A DNA stretch of 64,000 nucleotides, taken from Rhodoglobus sp. (GTDB taxonomy: Bacteria > Actinomycetota > Actinomycetes > Actinomycetales > Microbacteriaceae). How positions within the stretch are numbered: position 1 is the stretch's first letter; each line of letters begins with the position of its first letter. This document shows, piece after piece, positions 1-9,974 of the stretch. Both the position numbers and the translations under genes were made by a program. The stretch spans positions 285,568 through 349,567 of the forward strand of contig JAODAV010000008.1 in assembly GCA_025463605.1 (NCBI GenBank), given 5' to 3'. The notes under the pieces were generated by a model. The model saw only the letters and a program-made list of their open reading frames with translations. It was not told the DNA's origin and ran no database searches.

Positions 1-721
1 CGACACCCGCGGCCGCGATCGCCCTGGCCTTGCCCGCGACATCACCGTTGATGCCGATGGCCGCGCCGACCACGAGACGCCCGGAGCGGTCGGCGGCGGG
101 CGCGTAGAGCGTCGAGCGCAGGGCGCCCTTGCGGCTGAGCGTGCCCACGACCTTGCCCTCGTGCAGCACGGGGGCGAACTCGATGCCCGCAGCGACCATG
201 AGATCGAACGCCGCGCGCGGGCCGTCGAGTTCGTCGACATCGATCGACGTGAGTCGGCCGCCCAGAAGGTCGCCGAGAGGCGCCTCGGGCATGGCCGTCG
301 CCAGCCGCTCGGCCAGCACTACGCCGAGGAACTGCCCGTGATCGTCGTGCACGACGATGCCGTGTCCCGGCACGGGCGGCAGTTGGGCGAGTGCCGTCGC
401 GACGGTATCCCCCGGCGCGAGATCGATGGCCGCGTCGTAACCGACCGGCTGCGCCTTGACCCAGCGGATGGCGGCATCCAGGTCCTGGGCGTGCATGTCC
501 TGCGGCAGCACGCCGAGCCCGCCGCGACGAGCGAGCGTCGCGGCGAGGCGCGCTCCCGTCACGGAGTTCATGTTCGCCGAGACGATCGGGATGGTGGCGG
601 CGGTTCCATCGCCGGGGGCGAGCGAAACGTCGAGCCGGCTCGCGACTGCCGATCGTTCCGGCACGAGAAAGACATCGGAGTAGGTGAGGTCGTGCGTCGG
701 CGTCGTCTCATAAAAGCGCAT
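1..721 (-). CDS. guaB1: GuaB1-family IMP dehydrogenase/GMP reductase-like protein (3' part missing)
   Basis: The first 240 codons lie in the window and the gene runs off the left edge. The start ATG at 719-721 gives MRFYETTPTHDLTYSDVFLV, followed by the TIM-barrel strand IPIVSANMNSVTGARLAATL typical of the IMPDH/GMPR family. A CBS-like insertion region follows (about residues 95-215), then VVGAAIGI at the edge. Actinobacterial GuaB1 proteins are distinct from the true IMP dehydrogenase GuaB2, and at least a mycobacterial member has been described as a GMP reductase, so a purine-salvage role is likely. The catalytic Cys loop lies outside the window. It is divergent from kgd. Family assignment is confident; the exact reaction is inferred from the family. 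Confidence 0.85.
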   Translation of the reverse strand, partial: MRFYETTPTHDLTYSDVFLVPERSAVASRLDVSLAPGDGTAATIPIVSANMNSVTGARLAATLARRGGLGVLPQDMHAQDLDAAIRWVKAQPVGYDAAIDLAPGDTVATALAQLPPVPGHGIVVHDDHGQFLGVVLAERLATAMPEAPLGDLLGGRLTSIDVDELDGPRAAFDLMVAAGIEFAPVLHEGKVVGTLSRKGALRSTLYAPAADRSGRLVVGAAIGINGDVAGKARAIAAAGV

Positions 722-866
722 GAATTTAACGCTAGCCCTCCCCCTCGTGCGGCAGCGGCCTTACAAGAAAACGGATTAAGCTATTCATGGTGTGTGCCGG
801 TACGGGTACGCGCGCAATTGCGACCAGACAGCAATCATCGAGAGACGCGAAAGTGGGCGGTCGGCT

Positions 867-3800
867 GTGTCAAGCCAAGTGACCGGAATAGCGCCCGAGG
901 GAGACTCCTCGGGCGAATTCGGAGCCAACGAATGGCTCGTAGACGAGATGTACGAGAAGTATCTCGAAGACAAGAATCTGGTCGATGAGTCGTGGTGGCC
1001 CTTCCTGGAGACCTACCACCCGGCGGTCGATCCGACTCCCACGGGCGCGATTCCCACGGTGTCGAGCCCCGTGCCCGACGCGCAGAAGCCCGAAGCCCCC
1101 GCGCCCGCCGCAAGTGCGTCGGAGACGGCCCAGCAGCAGGCAGCGGGCGGCGAGCCGCAGATTCCCGCTGAAGTTGCCGCCGCACCAACCCAGGCGGCGC
1201 CGGCAGCGCCCCCCACAGGAAGCCAGCCGGTCGCACGCACGACCTCGGTGCAGGCGAAGCCGCAGCCCATCCCGGCCGACGCGCCCGCCACCACGCCCGT
1301 GCCCACGCCGACGGCGGATGAAGAGCCGGTCGCCGAGCGAGAGAACGAGAGCGCCGCGCTCAAGGGAGCGGCGAAGTCCCTCGCCGCGAACATGGACGCG
1401 AGCCTCGCCGTGCCGACTGCGACGAGTGTGCGCACTATCCCGGCCAAGCTCCTGATCGACAATCGCATCGTGATCAACAACCACCTCAAGCGCGCTCGGG
1501 GTGGCAAGGTCTCTTTCACTCACCTCATCGCGTGGGCAATCGTCGAGACGCTCAAAGAGTTCCCGAGCCAGAACGTCTACTACGACGAGCCGGACGGCAA
1601 GCCCTCGGTCGTCACCCCTGCGCACATCAACCTCGGTATCGCGATCGACATCCCCAAGCCCGACGGCACGCGATCCCTCGTGGTCCCCGGAATCAAACGC
1701 GCGGACACGATGGGTTTCGCCGAGTTCCTCGTCGCCTACGAAGACGTCGTCGCTCGCGGTCGCGCCAACAAGCTCACAGCCCCGGATTACGCGGGCAACA
1801 CGATCTCCCTCACCAACCCGGGCGGTATCGGCACCGAGCACTCGGTGCCGCGCCTCATGAAGGGTGCCGGCACGATCGTGGGGGCGGGCGCCCTCGAGTA
1901 CCCTGCCGAGTACCAGGGCGCGAGCCCGAAGACGCTCGCTGAGCTCGCCATCGGCAAGACCATCACGCTCACGAGCACCTACGACCACCGCGTCATCCAG
2001 GGCGCGGGTTCTGGCGAATTCCTCAAGAAGATCCACGAGCGCCTCATCGGCGAGCACCGCTTCTACGAGGAGATCTTCGCCGCCCTGCGCATTCCGTACG
2101 ACCCCATCCACTGGGCATCGGACATCAGCGTCGACCTCGCCGATAACGTCGACAAGACCTCTCGCGTGCAGGAGCTCATCAACGCGTTCCGCGTGCGCGG
2201 CCACCTCATGGCCGACATCGATCCCCTCGAGTACCGCCAGCGGTCGCATCCCGACCTCGACATCTCGAGCCACGGGCTGACCTTCTGGGACCTCGATCGC
2301 GAGTTCGTCACGGGTGGTTTCGGAGGCAGGCGCACGGCTCTGCTGCGCGACATCCTCGGCATTCTGCGCGACTCGTACTGCCGCACGATCGGTATCGAGT
2401 ACATGCACATCGCCGATCCGGCGCAGCGTCGCTGGATCCAGGAGCACGTCGAGCAGAAGTACACCAAGCCCAGCCACGACGAGCAGATGCGCATCCTCGG
2501 CAAGCTCAACGAAGCTGAGGCCTTCGAGACGTTCCTGCAGACCAAGTACGTGGGCCAGAAGCGCTTCAGCCTCGAGGGCGGCGAGTCCACGATCGCCCTC
2601 CTCGACTCGGTCATCCAGATGGCCGCGGAGGAGAACCTCGAGGAGGTCGCGATCGGAATGGCCCACCGCGGCCGCTTGAGCGTGCTCACCAACATCGCGG
2701 GCAAGACCTATGGCCAGATCTTCCGCGAGTTCGAGGGAACGCAAGACCCCCGCACCGTGCAGGGTTCTGGCGACGTGAAGTACCACCTCGGCACCGAGGG
2801 CACGTTCACGAGCGCCTCGGGCAAGCAGATCCCCGTGTACCTCGCGGCGAACCCCTCCCACCTTGAGGCCGTCGACGGTGTGCTCGAGGGCATCGTTCGC
2901 GCGAAGCAGGACCGCCGGCCGATCGGCTCGTTCACCGTGCTGCCGATCATGGTGCATGGTGACGCCGCCATGTCGGGCCAGGGCATCGTCGTCGAGATCC
3001 TGCAGATGTCGCAATTGCGCGCATACCGCACCGGCGGCACCGTGCACCTCAACATCAACAACCAGGTCGGATTCACGACCCCGCCGGCCGAGGGTCACAC
3101 CTCGACCTACTCGACGGATGTCGCCAAGTCGATCCAGGCACCGATCTTCCACGTCAACGGGGATGACCCCGAGGCCGTCGTGCGCGTCGCCGAACTGGCC
3201 TTCGCCTACCGCCAGGAGTTCCACCGCGACGTCGTCGTCGACCTCGTCTGCTACCGGCGCCGCGGCCACAACGAGGGCGACGACCCCTCGATGACCCAGC
3301 CGCTCATGTACAACCTCATCGAGGCCAAGCGCTCCGTTCGCACCCTCTACGCCGAGGCCCTCGTCGGCCGCGGCGACATCACGCAGGAGGAGTACGAGGC
3401 CGCGCACCGCGACTTCCAGGACAGCCTCGAGCGCGCTTTCGCCGAGACCCACGCCGCGCAGACCGGTTCCATGCCCATCGTGGTGCAGGACGGAAACCCG
3501 GTTGCCGACCTGGAGCGTCCGGACTCGCAGCAAGATGACGCGGTGGGCGAGCTCGCCAGTACCGGCGTGCCCGAGTCGGTCATCCACCTGATCGGTGATG
3601 CTCACGACAATCCGCCGTCGGGCTTCAGCGTGCACCCCAAGCTGCAGGCGCTGCTCAAGAAGCGCGTCGAGATGAGCCGCAACGGGGGCATCGACTGGGG
3701 CTTCGGCGAGCTGCTCGCCCTCGGATCGGTGCTGCTCGAGGGCACACCCGTGCGCATGGCAGGCCAAGACACCCGTCGTGGCACGTTCGTGCAGCGTCAT

Positions 3801-4715
3801 GCGGTGCTGCACGACCGCGAGAACGGCCAGGAGTGGCTGCCGCTCGCCAACCTCGCCGAGAGCCAGGCCCGGTTCTGGATCTACGACTCGCTGCTGAGCG
3901 AGTACGCGGCCGTCGGCTTCGAGTACGGCTACTCGGTCGAGCGCGCCGATGCCCTCGTGCTGTGGGAGGCCCAGTTCGGCGACTTCGCCAACGGCGCCCA
4001 GGTGGTCGTCGACGAGTTCATCTCGAGTGCCGAGCAGAAGTGGGGCCAGCGTTCGAGTGTCGTCATGCTGCTGCCGCACGGCTACGAGGGGCAGGGTCCC
4101 GACCACTCCTCCGCACGCATCGAGCGCTACCTGCAGCTCTGCGCCGAGAACAACATGACCGTGGCACGGCCCTCGACGCCCGCGTCGTACTTCCACCTCC
4201 TGCGCCGCCAGGCCTATGCGCGACCGCGGCGACCGCTCATCGTGTTCACGCCCAAGGCGATGCTGCGACTGCGCGGTGCCACGAGCGACGTCGCGGACTT
4301 CACCCAGGGGCGGTTCGAGCCGATCGTCGACGACAACCGCGTGCAAGACAAAGCGGCGGTCAAGCGCGTGCTCATCACCTCGGGCAAGATCTACTACGAC
4401 ATCATCGCCGAGCTCGACAAGCGTGAGGAGAAGTCGATCGCGGTCGTGCGCATGGAGCAGTACTACCCGCTGCCGATCCAGGAGATCAACGCGGCGCTCG
4501 GGCAGTATCCGAACGCCGACCTCGTGTGGACGCAGGATGAGCCCGAGAACCAGGGTGCGTGGCCGTTCATCTGCCTCGAGCTGGCCAAGCACCTCAAGGG
4601 CCGCACGATCAAGGTGGCCTCGCGCCCGGCATCCGCTTCGCCTGCCACCGGCTCGTCGAAGCGCAGCGCCCAGGAGCAGGTCAACCTCATCGAGCGAGCG
4701 CTGAACCTGCCGTAA
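867..4715 (+). CDS. kgd: Multifunctional 2-oxoglutarate dehydrogenase/decarboxylase (E2-E1 fusion)
   Basis: TCA-cycle enzyme that decarboxylates 2-oxoglutarate with thiamine diphosphate (KGD/OdhA/SucA type). I chose GTG at 867 (1282 aa) because family homology begins soon after it with FGANEWLVDEMYEKY; a longer frame from ATG 792 adds 25 unrelated residues. Order: a short N-terminal E1o segment (about 13-50), an Ala/Pro-rich linker (about 60-165), an E2-type acyltransferase domain with DHRVIQG at residues 373-379, then the E1 domain with the ThDP-binding GDAAMSGQG (698-706) and NNQVGF. The catalytic His374 is present; the usual E2 Asp of DHRxxDG is Gln, as in other actinobacterial Kgd/OdhA proteins. 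There is no lipoyl domain, as expected. acyP follows two bases after the stop. Confidence 0.97.
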   Translation: MSSQVTGIAPEGDSSGEFGANEWLVDEMYEKYLEDKNLVDESWWPFLETYHPAVDPTPTGAIPTVSSPVPDAQKPEAPAPAASASETAQQQAAGGEPQIPAEVAAAPTQAAPAAPPTGSQPVARTTSVQAKPQPIPADAPATTPVPTPTADEEPVAERENESAALKGAAKSLAANMDASLAVPTATSVRTIPAKLLIDNRIVINNHLKRARGGKVSFTHLIAWAIVETLKEFPSQNVYYDEPDGKPSVVTPAHINLGIAIDIPKPDGTRSLVVPGIKRADTMGFAEFLVAYEDVVARGRANKLTAPDYAGNTISLTNPGGIGTEHSVPRLMKGAGTIVGAGALEYPAEYQGASPKTLAELAIGKTITLTSTYDHRVIQGAGSGEFLKKIHERLIGEHRFYEEIFAALRIPYDPIHWASDISVDLADNVDKTSRVQELINAFRVRGHLMADIDPLEYRQRSHPDLDISSHGLTFWDLDREFVTGGFGGRRTALLRDILGILRDSYCRTIGIEYMHIADPAQRRWIQEHVEQKYTKPSHDEQMRILGKLNEAEAFETFLQTKYVGQKRFSLEGGESTIALLDSVIQMAAEENLEEVAIGMAHRGRLSVLTNIAGKTYGQIFREFEGTQDPRTVQGSGDVKYHLGTEGTFTSASGKQIPVYLAANPSHLEAVDGVLEGIVRAKQDRRPIGSFTVLPIMVHGDAAMSGQGIVVEILQMSQLRAYRTGGTVHLNINNQVGFTTPPAEGHTSTYSTDVAKSIQAPIFHVNGDDPEAVVRVAELAFAYRQEFHRDVVVDLVCYRRRGHNEGDDPSMTQPLMYNLIEAKRSVRTLYAEALVGRGDITQEEYEAAHRDFQDSLERAFAETHAAQTGSMPIVVQDGNPVADLERPDSQQDDAVGELASTGVPESVIHLIGDAHDNPPSGFSVHPKLQALLKKRVEMSRNGGIDWGFGELLALGSVLLEGTPVRMAGQDTRRGTFVQRHAVLHDRENGQEWLPLANLAESQARFWIYDSLLSEYAAVGFEYGYSVERADALVLWEAQFGDFANGAQVVVDEFISSAEQKWGQRSSVVMLLPHGYEGQGPDHSSARIERYLQLCAENNMTVARPSTPASYFHLLRRQAYARPRRPLIVFTPKAMLRLRGATSDVADFTQGRFEPIVDDNRVQDKAAVKRVLITSGKIYYDIIAELDKREEKSIAVVRMEQYYPLPIQEINAALGQYPNADLVWTQDEPENQGAWPFICLELAKHLKGRTIKVASRPASASPATGSSKRSAQEQVNLIERALNLP

Positions 4716-4717
4716 CC

Positions 4718-4996
4718 ATGCCCGCCCAAGTGCGCCGGGTGCGGGCGAAGGTGAGCGGCCGCGTGCAGGGCGTGGGGTTCCGTTGGTCGGCGCGGTCGGA
4801 GGCCCGGCGACTCGGCGTTGCGGGCTTCGTGCGCAACCTGCCCAACGGCAGCGTGGAGGTGGAGGCGGAGGGCGACGAGCCCGCTGTCGATGCGATGCTC
4901 GACTGGCTCGCGCACGGGCCGCCGGGAGCGTTGGTGGACGACGTCACGACGGAGCCGCTCGACCCTGAGGGCTCGGAAACCTTCGAGATCCGCTAA
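4718..4996 (+). CDS. acyP: Acylphosphatase
   Basis: 92-aa cytosolic enzyme that hydrolyses acyl phosphates. The family signature VSGRVQGVGFRWSARSEA contains the phosphate-binding loop and the essential Arg, and GFVRNLPNGSVEVEAEG provides the conserved Asn. Length matches the family. The start ATG at 4718 lies two bases after the kgd stop, so the two are probably cotranscribed. Its last four bases overlap the end of rsrA on the other strand, so the genes converge with no room for a terminator between them. Confidence 0.95.
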   Translation: MPAQVRRVRAKVSGRVQGVGFRWSARSEARRLGVAGFVRNLPNGSVEVEAEGDEPAVDAMLDWLAHGPPGALVDDVTTEPLDPEGSETFEIR

Positions 4997-5223
4997 ACGT
5001 TCTCGAGCCGCGAGCGGATGGCGATGAGGAGTTCCTCCGGCGCTTTCTCCTGGCAGGCCTGCCGAACCTTGAGGGTCAGCTTGAGCCCGATGAGGTGCTC
5101 CGTCGTGCAGTCTTCGCAATGCTCCATGTGCTCAGCGATGTCGGCAGCATCGTTGCTGGCGAGTTCGTTGTGCAGATACTCCTCGAGTTCGGCCTTGGCC
5201 TTCTCGCAACCGCAGTCGGTCAT
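4993..5223 (-). CDS. rsrA: Mycothiol-system anti-sigma factor (zinc, thiol-sensing)
   Basis: 76-aa ZAS-family anti-sigma factor. The Zn/redox motif is HMEHCEDC (residues 32-39: H-x3-C-x2-C), with further cysteines at 4 and 6 (MTDCGC). In the family, oxidation of the zinc-site cysteines releases the cognate SigH/SigR. It lies directly downstream of sigH and overlaps its stop by four bases (ATGA), so the pair is translationally coupled. Length is close to the usual RsrA size. Confidence 0.93.
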   Translation of the reverse strand: MTDCGCEKAKAELEEYLHNELASNDAADIAEHMEHCEDCTTEHLIGLKLTLKVRQACQEKAPEELLIAIRSRLENV

Positions 5224-5918
5224 TTCGTGCTCCTGGTCGTCACCGGCGCCGGGGTGATGCCCCGTTCGCGCGCGTAATCGGCAAGTAGTTCCCGCAGCAT
5301 CCGCCGGCCTCGGTGGAGGCGGCTCATGACGGTGCCAACGGGAGTCTTCATAATGTCGGCGATCTCCTGGTAGGAGAAGCCTTCGACGTCCGCGAAGTAG
5401 ACGGCGAGTCTGAAGTCTTCGGGAATCGATTGCAGCGCATCCTTGACGGCACTGTCGGGCAGGTGGTCGATGGCCTCGGCTTCGGCGGAACGCGTCGACA
5501 ATGACTGCGTCACCGATTCCGCGCCGCCGAGCTGCCAGTCCTCGAGGTCGTCGATCGTGCCCTGGTAGGGGTTGCGCTGGTTCTTGCGGTAGTTGTTGAT
5601 GAACGTGTTCGTCTGGATGCGGTACAGCCAGGCCTTGAGATTGGTGCCCTGCTGGAACTGCCCGAACGCCTGGAACGCCTTGACGAAGGTTTCCTGAACG
5701 AGGTCGGCGGCATCCGCGGGGTTGCGGGTCATGCGCATGGCGGCGGCGTAGAGCTGGTCCATGTACGGGAGAGCCTGTTCCTCGAACAGGGCGCGCGGGT
5801 CGGTGGCTGGCTCGGGTGTCGCGTCGGCCTCGGGACTCGCGGGAATGTCGTTACTCATCGGGGCCAAGTCTAGGTCGACGAGGGTGAGGGTGCTGGGCTC
5901 AGCCAGTGCAGTGGTCAT
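5220..5918 (-). CDS. sigH: ECF sigma factor SigH/SigR (thiol-oxidative and heat stress)
   Basis: Group ECF sigma factor. Region 2 reads [20 protein letters not shown]...[25 protein letters not shown] and region 4 [22 protein letters not shown]...[15 protein letters not shown], both typical of SigR/SigH. I chose ATG at 5918 (232 aa): it is preceded by GGAGG with five bases spacing, whereas an in-frame start at 5960 would lie at or upstream of the expected transcription start of the SigH-type promoter at 5959-5984. rsrA is coupled downstream. Known members control thioredoxin, mycothiol and chaperone genes. Confidence 0.95.
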   Translation of the reverse strand: MTTALAEPSTLTLVDLDLAPMSNDIPASPEADATPEPATDPRALFEEQALPYMDQLYAAAMRMTRNPADAADLVQETFVKAFQAFGQFQQGTNLKAWLYRIQTNTFINNYRKNQRNPYQGTIDDLEDWQLGGAESVTQSLSTRSAEAEAIDHLPDSAVKDALQSIPEDFRLAVYFADVEGFSYQEIADIMKTPVGTVMSRLHRGRRMLRELLADYARERGITPAPVTTRSTK

Positions 5919-5958
5919 CCGGGCCTCCGTTCCTCGCTCGATTTCCATCAGGAGTGGC

Positions 5959-5984
5959 AACCACCACGCCGCCCCCGCTATTCC
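5959..5984 (-). promoter_or_regulatory. SigH/SigR-type promoter (autoregulation)
   Basis: On the minus strand the sequence is GGAAT, 18 bases, GTT, an exact match to the known SigR/SigH consensus GGAAT-N18-GTT. The GTT ends at 5959, about 40 bases upstream of the preferred sigH ATG (5918), leaving room for the GGAGG ribosome site. It implies positive autoregulation of sigH-rsrA. Confidence 0.85.
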
Positions 5985-6007
5985 GGAGGCACGAGCGGAT
6001 ACTCTGG

Positions 6008-7396
6008 ATGCCGATGGCGATCTCGAAGGCGGCCGAGCCGCAGTTCAACTCCTACGGTGACGACGACCCGCTGCCCCCGGCGGCACCGGGACCGTGGTCG
6101 GCGCCCGTCGCACCCGCTCCGCTCGCGGCGACGCTGTCCCTTCCGGGGTCGAAGAGCCTCACCAATCGGGAACTCGTGCTCGCCGCTCTGGCAGACGGGC
6201 CGTCGCTGCTGCGCGCTCCCCTTCACTCCCGCGACAGCGCGCTCATGATCCAGGCCCTGCGCACACTGGGAGTCTCCATCGCCGAGGTGCCCGGAGCGGG
6301 CCAATTCGGCCCCGACCTGCTCGTCACTCCCGGCGAGCTCACCGGCGGTTCCATCGATTGCGGGCTCGCGGGAACTGTCATGCGTTTCATGCCGCCTGTG
6401 GCGGCGCTCGCACTCGGGCCCGTCACATTCGACGGTGACGAGGGCGCCCGACGCCGGCCGATGCGCACGACGATCGACTCGCTGCGTGCCCTCGGAGTCG
6501 ATGTAAGCGACGACGGTCGCGGTTCACTGCCGTTCAGCCTCTACGGCACGGGTGGCGTCGAGGGTGGCGACCTCGAGATCGACGCCTCTGCTTCGAGCCA
6601 GTTCGTGTCGGGACTGCTCCTGGCCGCGCCTCGATTCGCGCGGGGTCTGCGATTGCGTCACACCGGCGAACGACTGCCGAGTATTCCGCACATCGACATG
6701 ACAATCGCGTGTCTCGCCGCCCGCGGCGTCGTGGTCGAGAACCCCGAACCGGGTGTGTGGGTCGTGCCGCCGCATCCGATCGCCCCACTCGACGTCGATA
6801 TCGAACCCGATCTCTCCAACGCGGCGCCCTTCCTCGTCGCGGCACTCGTCGCGGGAGGCTCGGTGACCATCGAGGGTTGGCCGGAGTCGACCACGCAGGT
6901 TGGCGCCCATCTCGAGACTCTCCTGCCGCTCTTCGGCGCCAGGGTCACGCGCCGGACCACGACCCTCACCGTGTCGGCGGGGCATGCGATCTCGGGCGTC
7001 GACCTCGACCTCAGCGCGGGTGGGGAGCTCGCCCCCGCACTCGTCGCGCTCGCCGCCCTCGCGGATTCCCCGAGCCGAATCACCGGCATCGGCCACTTGC
7101 GCGGGCACGAGACCGACCGCCTCGCCGCCCTCGCCGCCGAGCTCAACGGCCTCGGCGGCGCCGTGACCGAACTCGACGACGGCCTCGCCATCGACCCGCG
7201 TCCGCTCCACGGCGGGCCGTGGCGCAGCTACGAGGACCACCGCATGGCGACGGCGGGCGCGATCATCGGCCTCGCCGTGCCGGGCGTCGAGATCGATGAC
7301 ATCGCGACGACGGCCAAGACACTCCCCGAGTTTCCTGAACTGTGGGCCGCCATGCTGCGCGAACCCGACCCGGTGGGGTCGGTAGAGGTGCTGTGA
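6008..7396 (+). CDS. aroA: 3-phosphoshikimate 1-carboxyvinyltransferase (EPSP synthase)
   Basis: Shikimate-pathway enzyme joining PEP to shikimate-3-phosphate. Visible motifs are [18 protein letters not shown] (substrate-binding Lys/Ser/Arg), [18 protein letters not shown] (the LAGTxxRF site), [14 protein letters not shown] and [19 protein letters not shown] near the C-terminus. About 462 aa, slightly longer than usual because of a Pro-rich N-terminal extension. The start is uncertain: ATG at 6008 or 6014; the GGAGG at 5985 is far from both. It is transcribed divergently from sigH and its stop overlaps the GTG of rsgA. aroA beside sigH/rsrA is a common actinobacterial order. Confidence 0.95.
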   Translation: MPMAISKAAEPQFNSYGDDDPLPPAAPGPWSAPVAPAPLAATLSLPGSKSLTNRELVLAALADGPSLLRAPLHSRDSALMIQALRTLGVSIAEVPGAGQFGPDLLVTPGELTGGSIDCGLAGTVMRFMPPVAALALGPVTFDGDEGARRRPMRTTIDSLRALGVDVSDDGRGSLPFSLYGTGGVEGGDLEIDASASSQFVSGLLLAAPRFARGLRLRHTGERLPSIPHIDMTIACLAARGVVVENPEPGVWVVPPHPIAPLDVDIEPDLSNAAPFLVAALVAGGSVTIEGWPESTTQVGAHLETLLPLFGARVTRRTTTLTVSAGHAISGVDLDLSAGGELAPALVALAALADSPSRITGIGHLRGHETDRLAALAAELNGLGGAVTELDDGLAIDPRPLHGGPWRSYEDHRMATAGAIIGLAVPGVEIDDIATTAKTLPEFPELWAAMLREPDPVGSVEVL

Positions 7397-8469
7397 GCTG
7401 GCTCACCGACGACGGGGACGACGGCGACTACGCCGAGTACGACGAGTCCGCCGCGAAGGTGCGCCCGAATCCCAAGGGCAACAAGCCGCGAAGCAAGAAC
7501 CGGCCGCAGTACGCCGACGCAGTGAGCGGGCGCGTGTTCAGCGTCGACCGCGGGCGGTACGGGGTGTGGGTCGACGAGAACACGCCCGACGAGCGGCAGC
7601 TCGTTGCCGCGAAGGCGCGCGAGCTCGGCAAGAACCAAGAGGGCAAGGTCTCCGTCGTCACGGGCGACTGGGTCGATCTCGTCGGCGACGTGTCGGGCGA
7701 CGAGGGCAGTCTCGCGCGCATCGTGCGCATCCAGCCCCGCTCGACCCTGCTGCGCCGAAGCGCCGATGACACGGATGCCGTGGAGCGCATCATCGTCGCG
7801 AACGCCGACCAGATGCTCATCGTCGTCTCCGCCGCGAACCCGGAGCCGAGACCCCGCCTCGTCGACCGCTATCTCGTCGCCGCCTACGACGCGGGAATCA
7901 CCCCGCTGCTCGTCGTCACCAAGACCGACCTCGCCGATCCCGCCCCCTTTCTCGCGAACTTCGCCGGGCTCGACCTCACGGTGTTCGAAAGCAGGTCGGA
8001 TGCCTTCCCGCTCGAGCAGATCCGTGCCGCCCTCGAGGCACACACGACCGTCGCGGTGGGACACTCCGGCGTCGGCAAGTCGACGCTCGTCAACGCACTC
8101 GTTCCCGACGCCAATCGCGCGGTCGGGCGCGTCAACGACGTGACGGGCCGGGGCAGGCACACCTCGTCATCCACGATCTCGTACCGCATCGGCGCGCTAT
8201 CGAAGAAATCCGGCTGGATCGTCGACACCCCCGGTGTGCGCTCGTTCGGGCTCGGGCATGTCGACCCCGCGAACATCCTCAAGTCGTTCACGGATCTCGC
8301 CGCCATCGCCGAGGAGTGCCCGCGCGGCTGCACCCACTTGCCCGACTCTCCCGATTGCGCCATCATCGAGCGCGTCGAGGCGGGCGAACTCGGTGAAATC
8401 GGGCGTCAGCGGCTCGACTCCTTCCAGCGGCTGATCACGACCCTCGGCAGCACTACGTTGAATACGTGA
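7393..8469 (+). CDS. rsgA: Small ribosomal subunit biogenesis GTPase RsgA
   Basis: Circularly permuted GTPase that helps late 30S assembly. The permuted order is visible: G4 TKTD (176-179), then G1 GHSGVGKST (223-231), then G3 DTPG (278-281), followed by the C-terminal zinc motif C309-x3-C313-x-H315-x6-C322. An OB-like N-terminal domain precedes the GTPase. The GTG start at 7393 overlaps the aroA stop, so a longer upstream frame is rejected. It has an acidic N-terminus ([18 protein letters not shown]). 358 aa, normal for the family. Confidence 0.95.
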   Translation: MSWLTDDGDDGDYAEYDESAAKVRPNPKGNKPRSKNRPQYADAVSGRVFSVDRGRYGVWVDENTPDERQLVAAKARELGKNQEGKVSVVTGDWVDLVGDVSGDEGSLARIVRIQPRSTLLRRSADDTDAVERIIVANADQMLIVVSAANPEPRPRLVDRYLVAAYDAGITPLLVVTKTDLADPAPFLANFAGLDLTVFESRSDAFPLEQIRAALEAHTTVAVGHSGVGKSTLVNALVPDANRAVGRVNDVTGRGRHTSSSTISYRIGALSKKSGWIVDTPGVRSFGLGHVDPANILKSFTDLAAIAEECPRGCTHLPDSPDCAIIERVEAGELGEIGRQRLDSFQRLITTLGSTTLNT

Positions 8470-9293
8470 CCGAGACGCAACCAGCCAACTACTCCCGCAG
8501 CGACGACCTGTCCCTCGCCCTCGCCCTCGCGGCCGATGCCGATCTCATCTCCCTCGACCGCTTCCGCGCCGTCGATCTCGTCATATCGACGAAACCCGAT
8601 CGCACATTCGTGACGGATGCCGACCAGGCCGTCGAGCGCGGCATCCGGTCGGCCATCGAGCGGGCGAGGCCCTCCGACGCGATCCTCGGGGAAGAATACG
8701 GTGCGGCGGAGTACGGCATGACGGGCGAATCCACCCGGCAGTGGATCATCGACCCCATCGACGGCACGGCGAACTTTCTGCGAGGTGTGCCCATCTGGGG
8801 CACGCTCATCGCGCTGGCCGTCGACGGGGTACCCGTAGTGGGTGTTGTGAGTGCGCCCGCTCTGGGCAAGCGCTGGTGGGCCGCGACCGGCCACGGTGCG
8901 TGGGCGCAGGCCGAGGGCGAGGCCGCACGCCCCATCAGGGTGAGCGGCGTCGAGAACCTCGCCGACGCATCCTTGAGCTACAACAACATCCAGGGCTGGG
9001 ATGGCGAGGGTCGCGTCGACGATGTGATCGACCTGTCGCGACGGGTCTGGCGCGCGCGCTCCATCGGGGACATGTGGTCGTTCATGCTGCTGGCTGAGGG
9101 CGCGGTCGACATCGTGGCCGAGTGGGACCTCAAGCCGTGGGACATCGCGGCGATCATCCCGATCGTCGAAGAGGCCGGCGGTCGCTTCACGAGCATGTCG
9201 GGTGGGTCCGGGCCGTGGGGCGGTAGTGCCCTAGCGACCAACGGGCTGCTGCACGAGGGGGTTGTCACCGCTCTGGCGCAACGTGAACATTAA
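8466..9293 (+). CDS. hisN: Histidinol-phosphatase, inositol-monophosphatase family
   Basis: 275-aa member of the Mg-dependent IMPase superfamily. Metal and catalytic motifs are GEEYG (GEE), DPIDGTANF and WDLKPWDIAA (the C-terminal WDxAA motif). In actinobacteria this type dephosphorylates histidinol phosphate in histidine synthesis, and its position after aroA-rsgA matches the known operon. The GTG start at 8466 overlaps the rsgA stop. Other IMPase substrates cannot be excluded from sequence alone. Confidence 0.9.
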   Translation: MTETQPANYSRSDDLSLALALAADADLISLDRFRAVDLVISTKPDRTFVTDADQAVERGIRSAIERARPSDAILGEEYGAAEYGMTGESTRQWIIDPIDGTANFLRGVPIWGTLIALAVDGVPVVGVVSAPALGKRWWAATGHGAWAQAEGEAARPIRVSGVENLADASLSYNNIQGWDGEGRVDDVIDLSRRVWRARSIGDMWSFMLLAEGAVDIVAEWDLKPWDIAAIIPIVEEAGGRFTSMSGGSGPWGGSALATNGLLHEGVVTALAQREH

Positions 9294-9401
9294 CCAAATC
9301 GATGCATGTTCTACTGCGGAGGGCGGCTATTTCGTTCGCTAGGCTCGACGCGAGTACGCGCCGGGCTCACCCATTCATTTGACGAAGAAAGCGACCAGAC
9401 G

Positions 9402-9887
9402 ATGACTACCAAGACCAGCAGACTCCTCCTCGCCATCACACTGGGAGCCGCAACGTTCGCCCTCGCGGGCTGCAGCCTCCTGCCGAACGCGGGCGGCGGC
9501 ACAGACACCCCCTCTGGCGAGGGCGACAACACCGACGTCTTCACGATCAAGGTCGGGGACTGCCTCAACGACGGTGGCGTCGAGGGTGAGGTCAGCGAGG
9601 TTCCCACGGTCGACTGCTCGGAGCAGCACGACAGCGAGGCCTACGCGAGCATCATCATGGACGACGGCGACTTCCCGGGCGACCAGGCCGTCGAAGACCA
9701 GGCCGTGGCCGACTGCACCTCCGAGTTCAACACCTTCGTGGGTGTCGATTACCAGGACTCGGCTCTCGACTTCGCCTACTACTACCCCACCGAGGAGAGC
9801 TGGGCGAACGGCGACCGCGAGATCCTCTGCCTCATCGTCGACCCCGAGGGCCAGGTCACGGGCTCGCTCGAGAGCGCTGGTCGCTAA
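9402..9887 (+). CDS. Septum-formation-domain lipoprotein
   Basis: 161-aa secreted lipoprotein. It has a signal sequence (RLLLAITLGAATFALAGC) with lipobox LAGC, a Gly/Thr linker, then a Cys-containing domain beginning FTIKVGDCLND with VPTVDCSEQHDSEAYA and a late CLIVDP. This pattern matches the actinobacterial Septum_form domain; the biochemical role of that domain is not established. I chose ATG 9402 because the upstream 32 codons lack a signal peptide. It ends just before a strong terminator and is probably a separate unit. Confidence 0.75.
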   Translation: MTTKTSRLLLAITLGAATFALAGCSLLPNAGGGTDTPSGEGDNTDVFTIKVGDCLNDGGVEGEVSEVPTVDCSEQHDSEAYASIIMDDGDFPGDQAVEDQAVADCTSEFNTFVGVDYQDSALDFAYYYPTEESWANGDREILCLIVDPEGQVTGSLESAGR

Positions 9888-9903
9888 CGGAACCGGAACC
9901 AAC

Positions 9904-9946
9904 GCAGAAGCGGGGCGCATCCGAAAGGGATGCGCCCCGCTTCTGC
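9904..9946. terminator. Strong hairpin terminator between lipoprotein and tmRNA genes
   Basis: A perfect 19-bp inverted repeat (arms 9904-9922 and 9928-9946) around a five-base GAAAG loop. It follows the lipoprotein stop by 16 bases and the 3' end of ssrA (minus strand) by 29 bases, so it can serve both convergent units. There is no T-run, which is common in actinobacteria. Confidence 0.85.
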
Positions 9947-9974
9947 ATGTGCCAACAACGCGATAGCGACCAAA

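Noticed and set aside
870..4592. 1240-aa open frame antisense to kgd
   Set aside because: A high-GC shadow frame: Arg/Val/Asp/Leu-rich with no domain, covering a gene with clear motifs on the other strand.
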